A stretch of 64,000 nt of DNA from Sodalis sp. dw_96 (GCF_018449575.1 NZ_JAAVUT010000001.1:496001-560000); one strand, 5' to 3'. Counted from the stretch's first letter, positions 17,135 through 28,179 are shown. A program made the numbers and translations. Notes: generated from the sequence alone by a model not told the origin.

Positions 17135-18329
17135 ACTCGGCGCTGCCTTTTCGCTGCCGAAGTCATTTAAAACCGATCTGCCCACCGCGGGTAACGCCGT
17201 TAAAGGCAGAATGAGCACCGGGCCGCAAGGCCCGGATTATGGCGGCGAGAAAAGAAAGGGGGGCGGTTTGTCTACCGCCTGTTCCGTGCTTGATTTCGGC
17301 TTCGGCGCGCCACGTTTCGCCGGCAATAACGGCATATCGGCAGCGGACGAAAATGCCGAAACCAAATGCGGGTCAGAAAATGGCAGCGACGACGATGCGT
17401 CATCTTTATGCGGTACATCCTCGGGCGGCGGCGAAAGCGAGGCCGGAACGCTAGGCTTATTGGCCACGCTGAAAGGGATGATGCAAAAACTCCTGGCGCT
17501 GATCGGTTTGCAGAGCGTACTGCAAGGGATGGCCGGCAATAGCGGTAATACGGCTAACGCCGGGACGACGACGCAATGCACCGACGGCGGGGCGGGGTGT
17601 ACCGGCTCCGCGCCGGCGCTAGCCGGTGAAAAGGATACCAGCGTCAGGCCCACCGAGCAGAACCTGACCGGCCGTCCCCCCGGGGATAACCGGAGCGCCG
17701 AGCAAATCATCAACGACAACCCGGTGTTAAAGAATCTGGGTAATCAGAAGGATATCAAACAGGCTGAGCTGAAAGCGCGTTTTGGCGACTGGACCGCCGC
17801 TAACAAGGATCCCCAAAGCCGCGCCGACGCCGCCTATAATATGGCGAGGATACTCAACAGCGTTAAGGCATTAAAAAACCGCGAAGGCGGAGATCGCACC
17901 GAGATCTCACAAAACGGCAAGATTGAGGGCATCACCAAAAGCGGCGACGCGCGTCACGGCACGGAAGCGGGCGTACTGAAGGATATTGCCGAGCAAGGAC
18001 TTTCGGCACTGCCGACCAATGGCCGCCTGCCGGAGACCAAGGATACTCATGTGCGGCTTGACGGCACCAATAAAGACAACTTCCAGTGGGCGATGGGCAG
18101 AATCGGTAATTTCCTGTCCAAGATACCGATCCTGCGATCCATCGCCGCGCCTTTCTTCAACCGTATCGGCGAAGCGAGAACGCTGGGACAGGTTTTCACC
18201 GGCGGATTGACCGGGCTTGCCGAAGGCGCCATGAGCGTATCGCGCGGACCGGTGGGCTGGGCGGTGACCGCCGCGACGGACACTGTCGGCATCGCCGTGG
18301 ACAGCGCCAAAAAATCAAAGGATGGCTAA
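17124..18329 (+). CDS. HrpK-like T3SS-secreted protein (putative translocator) with harpin-like N-terminus
   Basis: A 401-residue protein starting MAIRLGAAFSLPKSFKTDLP, its ATG overlapping the end of hrpN by 11 bp, so the two are translated together. The N-terminal half is Gly/Ser-rich with one amphipathic helix (LKGMMQKLLALIGLQSVLQGM) like a harpin, but it contains several Cys, which true harpins lack. The C-terminal half (~190-401) is a different, compact region (NPVLKNLGNQKDIKQ, RADAAYNMARILNSV, NFQWAMGRIGNFL) with hydrophobic helices near the end. In my judgement this resembles the C-terminal region of HrpK, the putative Pseudomonas/Erwinia translocator. It is not a HrpW-type pectate lyase. 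Confidence 0.5.
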   Translation: MAIRLGAAFSLPKSFKTDLPTAGNAVKGRMSTGPQGPDYGGEKRKGGGLSTACSVLDFGFGAPRFAGNNGISAADENAETKCGSENGSDDDASSLCGTSSGGGESEAGTLGLLATLKGMMQKLLALIGLQSVLQGMAGNSGNTANAGTTTQCTDGGAGCTGSAPALAGEKDTSVRPTEQNLTGRPPGDNRSAEQIINDNPVLKNLGNQKDIKQAELKARFGDWTAANKDPQSRADAAYNMARILNSVKALKNREGGDRTEISQNGKIEGITKSGDARHGTEAGVLKDIAEQGLSALPTNGRLPETKDTHVRLDGTNKDNFQWAMGRIGNFLSKIPILRSIAAPFFNRIGEARTLGQVFTGGLTGLAEGAMSVSRGPVGWAVTAATDTVGIAVDSAKKSKDG

Positions 18330-18333
18330 ACCT

Positions 18334-18355
18334 GCCGATGCCGATGCCGATGCCG
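18334..18355. repeat. GCCGAT hexanucleotide run at the island edge
   Basis: Three to four copies of GCCGAT directly after the HrpK-like stop codon, the same hexamer as the one inside hrpB. It lies in the 65-bp gap between the T3SS island and the core gene ydgD. Confidence 0.65.
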
Positions 18356-18394
18356 GCGCCGTGGCCCGGGTGCTCCGGGCCACGTCACGCCGGC

Positions 18395-19249
18395 CTATTG
18401 CGCCGCGGTTTTTTGCAGCGCGGTCTGGCTTTGGCTCGCGTTGTCCGTCTCTCCGGCAAGGGTCAATAACTCGCTGCGAATGGCGGTGACCGCCAAGGCG
18501 CGGTTATCCGCCCGGTAACGGTCTTTGGCCGACGGCGCCGAGCTTTGGATGGCGATTAATTGCCAGCCGGCCAGGGTGTTAAGCATCAGCGGCGAACCGC
18601 TGTCGCCAGGCAGGGTATTGCAGCGATGGGATAACACCGCCGTTTGCGCCCAGCCGGTTATCTGGCAATCCTGATGAACATAGAGTGTATCCAGATGGTC
18701 TTCCGGATACCCGGCCTGTGTCACCAGCCGATCGGCCTGCTTCAACTGTTGGGTGAGCTGCTGGCGATCCCCTTGCCATAACGGCAGCGGAATGATTTTT
18801 CTGAACGGCTTGCTTAACCGGATTAGGGCAAAATCATAGGGAGCGGCGCCCGGCGGGACCACCCAGCCGTCGCCGGAGGGTTTAAGCCGCTTGGCCAGGT
18901 CCTTGTCCACCAGGGTTTCAATGGCGTTGCTATGATAACGCCAGGCCTGATGCACGGCGACAAAACGAATCATGATGGCTTTATCGATATTTCCCGGCGG
19001 CGCCAAAACACAGTGTCCGGCGGTTAACGCCAGGTGGGGGGAAATCAGGGTGGCTGTGCAGAGATTGCCGCTGGCGGTCTCGATCTGACCGATTGCCTGC
19101 CAGGGCCTGGCGTCAGGCTTGGTTATGGGTTGCCGGCTGTCATGGCCGAAAAACAACACTTTTTGCTCTTTGGTCAGGCTGGCGGAAGCGGCGTTATGAA
19201 TACTCACGGATAACAGACACAGCAGCAACAGCGGGAAGGTGCGCATAAA
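18395..19249 (-). CDS. ydgD: YdgD, secreted trypsin-like serine protease
   Basis: A 284-residue S1-family (trypsin-like) protease with a signal peptide ([15 protein letters not shown] then NAASA). The catalytic triad is visible: His in [10 protein letters not shown], Asp in [10 protein letters not shown], Ser in [10 protein letters not shown]. The start at 19249 gives a proper signal peptide; the frame extends 12 codons further upstream without a good ribosome site. In E. coli ydgD lies next to ydgU and asr, exactly as here, so I treat this as the core-genome ydgD and not as part of the adjacent T3SS island. Substrate unknown; periplasmic location expected. Confidence 0.85.
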   Translation of the reverse strand, partial: FMRTFPLLLLCLLSVSIHNAASASLTKEQKVLFFGHDSRQPITKPDARPWQAIGQIETASGNLCTATLISPHLALTAGHCVLAPPGNIDKAIMIRFVAVHQAWRYHSNAIETLVDKDLAKRLKPSGDGWVVPPGAAPYDFALIRLSKPFRKIIPLPLWQGDRQQLTQQLKQADRLVTQAGYPEDHLDTLYVHQDCQITGWAQTAVLSHRCNTLPGDSGSPLMLNTLAGWQLIAIQSSAPSAKDRYRADNRALAVTAIRSELLTLAGETDNASQSQTALQKTAAQ

Positions 19250-19410
19250 CAAGCTCGCCTTATGATAAGTTGGAATATCATCCATGAAATAATAATTATC
19301 TTACTATAGTGGAAAACCAGGAAAATTGAGAGAATAACGTTGTCTTTCAGCGTGCTAAAGCCGTAATCAGCACAAAAAAACGCAACGAACCTGCAGGGGA
19401 AACGTAGGAA

Positions 19411-19491
19411 TTAAATATAAAAGAATGCACTGATGACCGCACAAAGAATCAGGCAACCTAAAATGATTTCATATAAGTAGCGGCGCAGCAT
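19411..19491 (-). CDS. ydgU: YdgU, 26-residue membrane protein
   Basis: Reading the minus strand from ATG 19491-19489 to TAA at 19413-19411 gives a 26-residue protein starting MLRRYLYEIILGCLILCAV. It has a short basic N-terminus and one hydrophobic helix. E. coli has a small protein YdgU of similar length and pattern in the same place between asr and ydgD, as I recall its sequence. A weak AGGG lies 9 bp before the ATG. Function is unknown, and it probably sits in the inner membrane. It is likely read with asr in a read-through transcript because a hairpin lies between the two. Confidence 0.75.
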   Translation of the reverse strand: MLRRYLYEIILGCLILCAVISAFFYI

Positions 19492-19511
19492 AGGTTGGAC
19501 CCTAAAGAAAC

Positions 19512-19535
19512 CGACACCCGGTTAACCGGGTGTCG
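19512..19535 (-). terminator. Perfect hairpin after asr
   Basis: A 24-bp perfect palindrome (arms CGACACCCGGTT and AACCGGGTGTCG). On the minus strand it is followed by GTTTCTTT, a moderate U-tract. It sits between the asr stop and ydgU and would terminate or attenuate asr transcription. Confidence 0.75.
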
Positions 19536-19641
19536 AATAGCTAATGAAAATCCGCTAAAATTTCAACTTGTACAGCTTTTACCGCCGCACTTCCAGGGTT
19601 AAACCTGCACGCGGTCCGGTAAGCCGATTAAGGCTAAACCG

Positions 19642-19971
19642 TTATTTTGCTGCAGGAGCAGTGGCTGCCGGAGCGGCTTTCTTATGGGCTTTTTTCACGT
19701 GTTTTTTAGCAGCCTGGGCAGTTTGAGCCGGAGCAGCTTTCTTAGCTTTCTTCACATGTTTTTTAGCTGCTTGGGCAGTCTGAGCCGGTGCTGCTTTCTT
19801 GGCTTTCTTAACATGTTTCTTATGGGTTACGGTCTTAGCCGGAGCTTTAGTCGTAGTGGTGCTGGTGGTGGTGGTTGCCGGAGCAGTAGTAGAGGTAGTG
19901 GTATCAGCGGCAAAAGCAGCGCTGGACAATCCCATGGCGGCAGCAATAACCAGTGCAAGTACTTTTTTCAT
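19642..19971 (-). CDS. asr: Asr, acid-shock protein
   Basis: Asr is a small basic periplasmic protein strongly induced by acid in enterobacteria. The 109-residue precursor starts [20 protein letters not shown], a signal peptide nearly identical to the E. coli one. It continues with a Thr-rich segment and three Lys/Ala/Gln repeats ([18 protein letters not shown] type). The Met at 19971 is used because it begins the signal peptide; the longer frame adds 21 unrelated codons. The gene is followed by a hairpin and ydgU and lies beside rstBA. A near-consensus RstA box at 20079-20092 fits control by RstA, as in E. coli. Confidence 0.93.
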   Translation of the reverse strand: MKKVLALVIAAAMGLSSAAFAADTTTSTTAPATTTTSTTTTKAPAKTVTHKKHVKKAKKAAPAQTAQAAKKHVKKAKKAAPAQTAQAAKKHVKKAHKKAAPAATAPAAK

Positions 19972-20078
19972 TGTCAAATCCTCAGAATTGCGGTTTCTAT
20001 TTACAACCCCGAATCGGGGCCGGTGCACAAACAATAGGGGAATTAAACCACCCTGTCCGTGAGTGATTGGTATCGGCG

Positions 20079-20092
20079 TGTAACCGAATGTA
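20079..20092 (-). promoter_or_regulatory. RstA box upstream of asr
   Basis: Minus-strand TACATTCGGTTACA matches the RstA consensus TACATNTNGTTACA at all fixed positions but one. It is about 108 bp upstream of the asr ATG, between asr and rstB. Confidence 0.8.
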
Positions 20093-20191
20093 CATAAAGG
20101 GAATCGAGGTTTTTAGTTACAACATACGATAAGCGTGATTCATACAGGGAATCGACATCGGGGCGAGGGGATATCCGCCCGGCCCGACAGG

Positions 20192-21505
20192 TTAAAAAGG
20201 ACTTTTTATAACCGGGATAGCCAGGGGATGGCTGTTAACCGGCCAACGGTAAAGAAAACGTGCTCCCCCCAGCGGGCTGGTATCGGCGATAACCTGACCG
20301 TCATGGGCCTGGGCAATGGAACGGACAATGGCCAGCCCGAGTCCGCAGCCGCCGGTGCTGCGATCCCGGCTGGGATCCAGCCGGACAAAAGGCTCAAACA
20401 CCCGCTGGCGTTCGTCTTCCGGGATGCCGGGACCGTCGTCATCCACCTGCAGGTAACCATATTGGTCTTCAACTCCCAATTTCACGCTGATCATTTGTTG
20501 ACTGTAGCGCAGAGCGTTGTTCACCAGATTATCCAGCACACGTTCCATGAGCCGGGCATCCACCTGACCGAAATCCCTCTGGGCGGGAATGTCCTCATGA
20601 ATCACCCGTTCGCCATGCACCAACCGTATATCCGCCAGCTTCTCCGTCAACCAGCCCGGCAGATCCACCGACGTGAGGTTCAGGGTAACCTGGGGACGGT
20701 CGAGACGGGCAAAGGTCAGCAGTTCGTCGATCAATCCTTCCAACTGGCTGACATCGTGGTTCAACCGCTCCTGTTCTTCGGCACAAAGCCCTTCGCTCAT
20801 GGCCAGTCGATAGCGCAAACGCACCAGGGGCGTACGCAATTCATGGGCGATATTATCAATAAGCTGTTTTTTGCTGGCAATCAGGGTGTTGACGTTGTCC
20901 GCCATTTGGTTAAAGGCCACCCCGAGCCGGTAGAGGCTTGAGGCGCTGTCAAAATGGGTCCGTTCATCCAGGAAGCCGGCGCCGAGCCGCTGTGCCGCCG
21001 TTTCCAGCCGGAGCATATCCTGCCAATGAGGCCGCATCCAGATAAAAACCGGCAGAGCCAGCGACAGGCCGATAAACACCAGCAGCGCCAAATCAAGCAA
21101 ACGCATTTCATGAATAAAAAACAGATAAGGGATCGGACCCACCGCCAGCACATAATTGCTGCGGGGTATCCGTTGGATAAAGGTGTATTCGTCGTCCAGC
21201 GCGACAATCTCGCCGCGGCGCAGCCGCAAATCGTCACCGGGATTAAGTTGATATTTTCTTAGCGGTTCGATATGCAAACTGAAGGAGAGGTTGATATCCA
21301 GCTTGTTGATGGTCTTATTCCAATCACGGGGCGGGATGGATCGCAGCTCATTACGCATCAGGTAGAGCGAGCTTTTCATCAGGTCATCCATGGATTTCCT
21401 GCCGGCGCGCTCGGCGGTGACCTTATAGACCAATCCCACCAATAGCGTCATCACCAGGAAACAGACGAACAGCAGCAAGTAAAACTGGATAAACAACTTC
21501 CTCAT
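20192..21505 (-). CDS. rstB: RstB, sensor histidine kinase
   Basis: RstB is the inner-membrane sensor of the RstAB two-component system, linked to acid and Mg2+ responses. The 437-residue protein has a transmembrane helix at ~4-26, a periplasmic domain to ~135, a second helix ~136-154, and a HAMP region. The phospho-acceptor H-box IDNIAHELRTPLVRLRYRL follows, then the N-box LDNLVNNALRYS, DDGPGIPED and the GLGLA motif of the ATPase domain. It overlaps the rstA stop by 4 bp (ATGA), so the two are coupled. Here asr lies directly downstream, whereas in E. coli the two loci are separated by other genes. Confidence 0.93.
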   Translation of the reverse strand: MRKLFIQFYLLLFVCFLVMTLLVGLVYKVTAERAGRKSMDDLMKSSLYLMRNELRSIPPRDWNKTINKLDINLSFSLHIEPLRKYQLNPGDDLRLRRGEIVALDDEYTFIQRIPRSNYVLAVGPIPYLFFIHEMRLLDLALLVFIGLSLALPVFIWMRPHWQDMLRLETAAQRLGAGFLDERTHFDSASSLYRLGVAFNQMADNVNTLIASKKQLIDNIAHELRTPLVRLRYRLAMSEGLCAEEQERLNHDVSQLEGLIDELLTFARLDRPQVTLNLTSVDLPGWLTEKLADIRLVHGERVIHEDIPAQRDFGQVDARLMERVLDNLVNNALRYSQQMISVKLGVEDQYGYLQVDDDGPGIPEDERQRVFEPFVRLDPSRDRSTGGCGLGLAIVRSIAQAHDGQVIADTSPLGGARFLYRWPVNSHPLAIPVIKSPF

Positions 21506-22233
21506 GACCGGGCGCTCTCCCAGGCGTTCGGTGCGAACAGATAGCCTTTATTACGCACGGTTTTGATGCGAAAGGGCTCCAAGGCATTGTCATAAAGTTT
21601 TTTTCGCAAGCGGGAAATAGCCACGTCGATGCTGCGGTCAAGACCGTCATAGCTGACGCCGCGTAGATTTTTCAGCAGTGCTTCCCGATCCATGATTTGG
21701 CCGGCATGGGTCGCCAGTTCCCACAGCAATTCAAAGTCGGAAGTGGAAAGCAAGACGGTTTCAGTGCCCAAAACCACTTCCCGGTTAATCAGATCGATAC
21801 TCAACTGTCCGAAATGCAGTACGCTGCCGGTACTGCCACTGCCCGACGGATGGGATGCTTCGCGCGGAGCGGAGGCGTTCTGTCGCAAATGCAAACGCAG
21901 CCGCGCCAGCAAGACCGCCGGCGGGGTGGTTTTCAGGATATAATCATTGGCGCCCATTTCCAGCGCCAAAATATGATTCATATCGCTGTCCAGCGAGGTT
22001 AACAATACAATCGGGCCGCTATAGACCGGTCGCAGATCCCGGCATATTGTCATACCGTCCTTGCCCGGCAACAGGATATCCAGCAACACCAGATCGGGGT
22101 TTTCGCGCATAATGACCTCTTGGGCGCGATCTCCTCGCGGTTCGAGCGTGACCTCGAAATCGTGTTTACCGAGCCATGCGGCAATGAGATTGCCGACTTC
22201 GGTGTCATCTTCAACAAAAACAATCTTATTCAT
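21502..22233 (-). CDS. rstA: RstA, OmpR-family response regulator
   Basis: A 243-residue regulator with a receiver domain (phospho-acceptor Asp in LVLLDILLPGKDG, acidic pocket VEDD near residue 8) and a winged-helix OmpR/PhoB DNA-binding domain (~140-235). It is the cytoplasmic partner of RstB. E. coli RstA activates asr through the box found here at 20079-20092. A linker rich in Ser, Gly and Pro (~125-138) is slightly longer than usual. The 238-bp upstream region has no recognisable PhoP box. Confidence 0.94.
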   Translation of the reverse strand: MNKIVFVEDDTEVGNLIAAWLGKHDFEVTLEPRGDRAQEVIMRENPDLVLLDILLPGKDGMTICRDLRPVYSGPIVLLTSLDSDMNHILALEMGANDYILKTTPPAVLLARLRLHLRQNASAPREASHPSGSGSTGSVLHFGQLSIDLINREVVLGTETVLLSTSDFELLWELATHAGQIMDREALLKNLRGVSYDGLDRSIDVAISRLRKKLYDNALEPFRIKTVRNKGYLFAPNAWESARS

Positions 22234-22471
22234 TGTGCCGATAATCTGCGTGCATTAGGTGAAACAAATGGTACTGAGCATAACGCCTGCGGCGTTGTTG
22301 CGCCATCGGATAAGCGATAAGAAATGTCCTGAAGGGTATAAATAAAATATTACTATTCTGTTGCCCCTGGACGGTTCCTGCATTCACCTATTATTCATTG
22401 CCCTATGCTATAGTTATCGGCACATTGTGAGTCGGGGAATACACCGGGACAGCGAAGGGGAACGGGGCGAA

Positions 22472-22900
22472 ATGGCAAAACATCAGCTCGATACTGGCGT
22501 TCAAAGCGAAAATTTATGCTTTGATTATACGCATTTTTTATCGGCCAGCTGCAAAAAACGCTGGAGTTTCATCGATGCCATTTATGGCGTCATGCCGATT
22601 TTCGGCATCGTGACCAAAACCCCGCCCGTAGACCCTGCCCAAACCCACCATGAACAGCTCAAGACCCTGGCGCTGCAAGTCCTTTCCACGCAGGTTAATG
22701 ATGAAACCAATATCATCCGCCTGATAGCCCTGGCGGAGCAGCAGGGTATCCACCAATTTGACATCCGCTTACCCTATGCGCTGGAAAGAGCCCAGCTCAG
22801 CGCCATTCAACATGAATTCGGCGATCATCTCTTTTTGCATCAGCAGGACGAGCGCCTCTCCATCCGGCTGGCGCCCATCACGGAAAAACCGGCCGCCTGA
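22472..22900 (+). CDS. Conserved-looking hypothetical protein
   Basis: I do not recognise this 142-residue protein (start MAKHQLDTGVQSENLCFDYT). ATG 22472 has a GGGGAACGGGG tract upstream; the frame continues 37 codons further up through low-quality sequence. No signal peptide or clear membrane helix is present except one moderately hydrophobic stretch (FIDAIYGVMPIFGIV, ~35-50). The rest is charged and helical. It lies divergent to rstA and convergent to ydgH, separated from ydgH by a bidirectional terminator. Codon use looks normal for the region. Confidence 0.6.
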   Translation: MAKHQLDTGVQSENLCFDYTHFLSASCKKRWSFIDAIYGVMPIFGIVTKTPPVDPAQTHHEQLKTLALQVLSTQVNDETNIIRLIALAEQQGIHQFDIRLPYALERAQLSAIQHEFGDHLFLHQQDERLSIRLAPITEKPAA

Positions 22901-22912
22901 GCGCGTGGCGCA

Positions 22913-22949
22913 CAAAAAAAGGGCAAGTTATCCTCGCCCTGTTTTTTTA
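22913..22949. terminator. Bidirectional intrinsic terminator
   Basis: An A-run, a GGGC...GCCC stem and a run of seven T lie between the convergent genes ending at 22900 and 22964. The A- and T-runs on both sides allow it to work in both directions. Confidence 0.85.
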
Positions 22950-22963
22950 CCCACCAGCAATGA

Positions 22964-23920
22964 CTATTTAAACAAATCCGCGGAAACGGTCAGATTGCCG
23001 CCGCTTGCGTTCTGTTCCCATTGACGGGTGATATGGTAATACTTCGCGCCTTTTTTGGCCGCGAGCCGCGCAACCTGTTCGGAAACGTCGGTGCTGCTGT
23101 TGTAGTGCCCGGTAAAGGTGACCGAATCGAAAGGCACCATTTCCGCGGCGGTAACATTATTGACTTCCTGGATAACGGTGCCGTCCGGCAACGTGATGCT
23201 GTAACGTTTACCGGTGGTTGACTGCGTTTCAAAGAAACGGCCCACGGCGGAGCTGGGCGTACCGGATGAGGCAACTCCCGGTATCTCAACTTTGGCTGCG
23301 GCGGCGCCGCCGGCGGCCAGGGCGGCCCGTCCCGCTTCAGAGTCCGCCGGTATGGCGTCGGGGCTTTGCAGCACGCGTTTCGGCGCATCGGCTTTGTACA
23401 CGAAGGCCGTTATATATTGATTACCGCCTTCGTTGGCATCGATTTGCCGCACAATATAGAAAGAGGCGGCGCCTTTTTCCTTGGCGGCTTTGGTGATGGC
23501 GTCGTTAACATCCGGCTGGCTGTGAAACAAGCCTTTAATGGTCACCGTATCAAAAGGCTCAAGAAGGTTGGCCTCGTCTTTGGGCAGTTCCTTTACGCCG
23601 TTGAAATACCGATATTGCGTGGCGGTGGAGGCCGCCGGCGCGTCTTTATGGTAGATATCGGCGGCCACCCGCCAGTTGCCGCTGCTGCTGCTGGTATCGC
23701 CGTAGCCTTGAATATAAAAGTAGTAAGCCCCTTCCTCATCGGCACGCCTGGAAACAGCGTCGGCGGCATCGCCGATAGAATTGAAATGACCGGTAACATA
23801 GACCCGGTCAAAAGGTTTCAGGCTGGCTGCCTTTTCAGGTGTCAGCTCTTGGGCGGCCTGCGTCGACAACGTGGTAAACGTCAATAACGCAGATGCCAGT
23901 AATGCTTTCTTCAGCTTCAT
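22964..23920 (-). CDS. ydgH: YdgH, periplasmic protein with three DUF1471 (YhcN-type) domains
   Basis: A 318-residue exported protein with a signal peptide (MKLKKALLASALLTFTTLS, cleavage near TQAA). Three repeats of the YhcN/DUF1471 fold follow, each containing FD-x-V-T/Y-x-x-G-x-F/Y-x-S (around residues 37-47, 123-133 and 265-275). A linker separates the second and third. It corresponds to E. coli YdgH, which is likewise next to pntA. Molecular function is not established; the DUF1471 family is linked to stress and biofilm phenotypes. Confidence 0.9.
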   Translation of the reverse strand: MKLKKALLASALLTFTTLSTQAAQELTPEKAASLKPFDRVYVTGHFNSIGDAADAVSRRADEEGAYYFYIQGYGDTSSSSGNWRVAADIYHKDAPAASTATQYRYFNGVKELPKDEANLLEPFDTVTIKGLFHSQPDVNDAITKAAKEKGAASFYIVRQIDANEGGNQYITAFVYKADAPKRVLQSPDAIPADSEAGRAALAAGGAAAAKVEIPGVASSGTPSSAVGRFFETQSTTGKRYSITLPDGTVIQEVNNVTAAEMVPFDSVTFTGHYNSSTDVSEQVARLAAKKGAKYYHITRQWEQNASGGNLTVSADLFK

Positions 23921-25778
<1,858 letters not shown>

Positions 25779-25789
25779 GGGGTTATCCC

Positions 25790-27178
25790 ATGTCTGAAGG
25801 ATTGGTGACGGCGGCCTATATCGTTGCCGCTATTTTATTTATTTTCAGCCTGGCGGGATTGTCCAGACACGAAACCTCGAAACAGGGTAATTTGTTTGGC
25901 GTTTGCGGCATGGCGATTGCGCTGTTGGCAACCATTATCGGGCCCCATGCCGGCAATATCGGCTGGATTATCGTCGCCATGGTCATCGGCGGCAGCATCG
26001 GCGTTTATCTGGCGCGTAAGGTCGAAATGACCGAAATGCCGGAGTTGGTGGCGATACTGCATAGCTTTGTCGGTCTGGCGGCGGTTCTGGTAGGCTACAA
26101 CAGCTACCTCGATCAGGGTGAGATCCTGGACGCGGTGATGATCAATATCCATCTCACCGAAGTCTTTTTAGGCATCTTCATCGGTGCGGTCACTTTTACC
26201 GGTTCCATCGTGGCTTTTGGCAAACTGCGCGGTAAAATTTCCTCCCGTCCGCTCATGTTGCCCTTCCGCCATCATATGAACCTGGCGGCGCTGATTATTT
26301 CCTTCCTGTTGCTGGTGCTGTTTATCAGAACCGACAGCGTGGCCTTGCAGTCCATCGCCTTGCTGCTGATGACGCTGATTGCCCTGATATTCGGCGTACA
26401 TCTGGTGGCGTCCATCGGCGGCGCCGATATGCCGGTGGTGGTCTCCATGCTCAACTCCTATTCGGGGTGGGCGGCGGCGGCGGCCGGCTTTATGCTCAGC
26501 AATGACTTGCTGATCGTAACCGGCGCGCTGGTGGGGTCCTCGGGTGCGATACTGTCCTACATTATGTGTCGGGCCATGAACCGCTCCTTTATCAGCGTTA
26601 TCGCCGGCGGGTTCGGTACCGACAGTTCCGGTGGCGGAGAAGCCGCTGAAATGGGCGAATATCGGGAAACTACGGCGGAAGAGGTGGCGGAGCTGCTGAA
26701 AAATTCCAGCTCGGTTATCATCACGCCGGGATACGGCATGGCGGTGGCCCAGGCGCAATATCCGGTGCACGATATCACCGATAAGCTGATTGCGCGCGGC
26801 ATTAAGGTACGGTTCGGTATCCATCCGGTTGCCGGGCGCTTACCCGGCCATATGAACGTGCTGTTGGCGGAAGCAAAAGTACCCTACGATGTGGTGCTGG
26901 AGATGGACGAGATCAACGATGACTTCAATGATACCGATACCGTGCTGGTAATCGGCGCCAACGATACCGTTAATCCGGCGGCGCAGGAAGATCCCCACAG
27001 TCCCATCGCGGGCATGCCGGTGCTTGAGGTCTGGAAGGCGCAGAACGTTATCGTCTTCAAGCGCTCCATGAACACCGGCTACGCCGGGGTGCAGAACCCG
27101 CTGTTCTTCAAGGAAAATACCCAGATGCTGTTTGGCGACGCCAAAGCCAGCGTCGAGGATATTTTGCGGGCGCTGTAA
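25790..27178 (+). CDS. pntB: PntB, NAD(P) transhydrogenase subunit beta
   Basis: The 462-residue beta subunit has about nine transmembrane helices (~1-260) and a C-terminal NADP(H)-binding domain (~285-462) with the motif [10 protein letters not shown]. Length matches E. coli PntB. It forms an operon with pntA. The gene is followed by the tandem repeat array at 27241-28093. Confidence 0.97.
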   Translation: MSEGLVTAAYIVAAILFIFSLAGLSRHETSKQGNLFGVCGMAIALLATIIGPHAGNIGWIIVAMVIGGSIGVYLARKVEMTEMPELVAILHSFVGLAAVLVGYNSYLDQGEILDAVMINIHLTEVFLGIFIGAVTFTGSIVAFGKLRGKISSRPLMLPFRHHMNLAALIISFLLLVLFIRTDSVALQSIALLLMTLIALIFGVHLVASIGGADMPVVVSMLNSYSGWAAAAAGFMLSNDLLIVTGALVGSSGAILSYIMCRAMNRSFISVIAGGFGTDSSGGGEAAEMGEYRETTAEEVAELLKNSSSVIITPGYGMAVAQAQYPVHDITDKLIARGIKVRFGIHPVAGRLPGHMNVLLAEAKVPYDVVLEMDEINDDFNDTDTVLVIGANDTVNPAAQEDPHSPIAGMPVLEVWKAQNVIVFKRSMNTGYAGVQNPLFFKENTQMLFGDAKASVEDILRAL

Positions 27179-27240
27179 GCAGAGTATCGACAGGCAGGGC
27201 CCGGTGCGCGCTGTTGGCCAGGCGCGCTCCCGTCGACGGG

Positions 27241-28093
27241 CTCGTTGCACGATCGGTGATCGCGGGCCTACCGAGCCATGTGGCACTCGGTCGGGCGAAA
27301 AAACCACGCCCGATTCGACCACATTGGCACGGTCTCCCTTTAACAAGCTCGTTGCACGATCGGTGATCGCGGGCCTACCGAGCCATGTGGCACTCGGTCG
27401 GGCGGAAAAACCACGCCCGATTCGACCACATTGGCACGGTCTCCCTTTAACAAGCTCGTTGCACGATCGGTGATCGCGGGCCTACCGAGCCATGTGGCAC
27501 TCGGTCGGGCGAAAAAACCACGCCCGATTCGACCACATTGGCACGGTCTCCCTTTAACAGGCTCGTTGCACGATCGGTGATCGCGGGTCTGGTGTGCCAT
27601 GCGGCGCTCCGCGGGCGAAAAAAACACGCCCGCTTCGACCACATCGGCACGGTCTCCCTTTAACAGGCTCGTTGCACGTTCGGTGATCGCGGGCCTACCG
27701 AGCCAGGTGGCACTCGGTCGGGCGGAAAAACCACGCCCGATTCGACCACATTGGCACGGTCTCCCTTTAACAGGCTCGTTGCATGATCGGTGATCGCGGG
27801 TCTGGTGTGCCATGCGGCGCTCCGCGGGCGAAAAAAACACGCCCGCTTCGACTACATCGGCACGGTCTCCCTTTAACAGGCTCGTTGCACGATCGGTGAT
27901 CGCGGGCCTACCGAGCCATGTGGCACTCGGTCGGGCGAAAAAACCACGCCCGATTCGACCACATCGGCACGGTCTCCCTTTAGCAGGCTCGTTGCACGAT
28001 CGGTGATCGCGGGTCTGGTGTGCCATGCGGCGCTCCGCGGGCGAAAAAAACACGCCCGCTTCGACAACATCGGCGCGCTCTTCCTTTAACAGG
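27241..28093. repeat. Eight-unit tandem array of 106-107 bp hairpin repeats
   Basis: Unit starts are at 27241, 27348, 27455, 27562, 27668, 27775, 27881 and 27988. Two unit types occur: A (107 bp) and B (106 bp), in the order A-A-A-B-A-B-A-B. Each unit has conserved ends (CTCGTTGCACGATCGGTGAT start, CACGGTCTCCCTTTAACA end). Each also has a hairpin with arms TCGGGCG/CGCCCGA in A and GCGGGCG/CGCCCGC in B around an A-rich loop. Type A has a second hairpin ACCGAG/CTCGGT. The array fills the space between pntB and uspE. Copies are nearly identical, so it is probably recent and variable in number. No spacers are present, so it is not a CRISPR. Confidence 0.93.
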
Positions 28094-28140
28094 CCCGATT
28101 TAAGCTTCGGTTAACGTTGTCGACTCGCAAGACGGCTACT

Positions 28141-28179
28141 TATTCGCACTGATTATTCGCACTGATTATTCGTACTGAT
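28141..28179. repeat. Triple 13-bp repeat spanning the uspE stop codon
   Basis: TATTCGCACTGAT at 28141, 28154 and (one change) 28167, in tandem. The last copy contains the uspE stop codon (TAA on the minus strand at 28168-28166). Confidence 0.8.

Noticed and set aside
17124-18329. HrpW-type harpin with pectate lyase domain
   Set aside because: No pectate lyase motifs are present and the N-terminal half contains several Cys; the C-terminal region looks HrpK-like instead.
18395-19249. Serine protease as a T3SS effector
   Set aside because: It has a Sec signal peptide, no hrp box, and matches the core gene ydgD in synteny with ydgU and asr.
22234-22471. PhoP box upstream of rstA
   Set aside because: No pair of TGTTTA-type hexamers with the required spacing was found on either strand.
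27340-28053. A 237-codon minus-strand frame across the repeat array
   Set aside because: It exists because an A+B unit pair is 213 bp, divisible by three; the sequence is pure repeat and has no ribosome site or family. Treated as a repeat by-product.
27241-28093. Possible CRISPR array
   Set aside because: Units are 106-107 bp, nearly identical throughout, with no variable spacers and no cas genes nearby.
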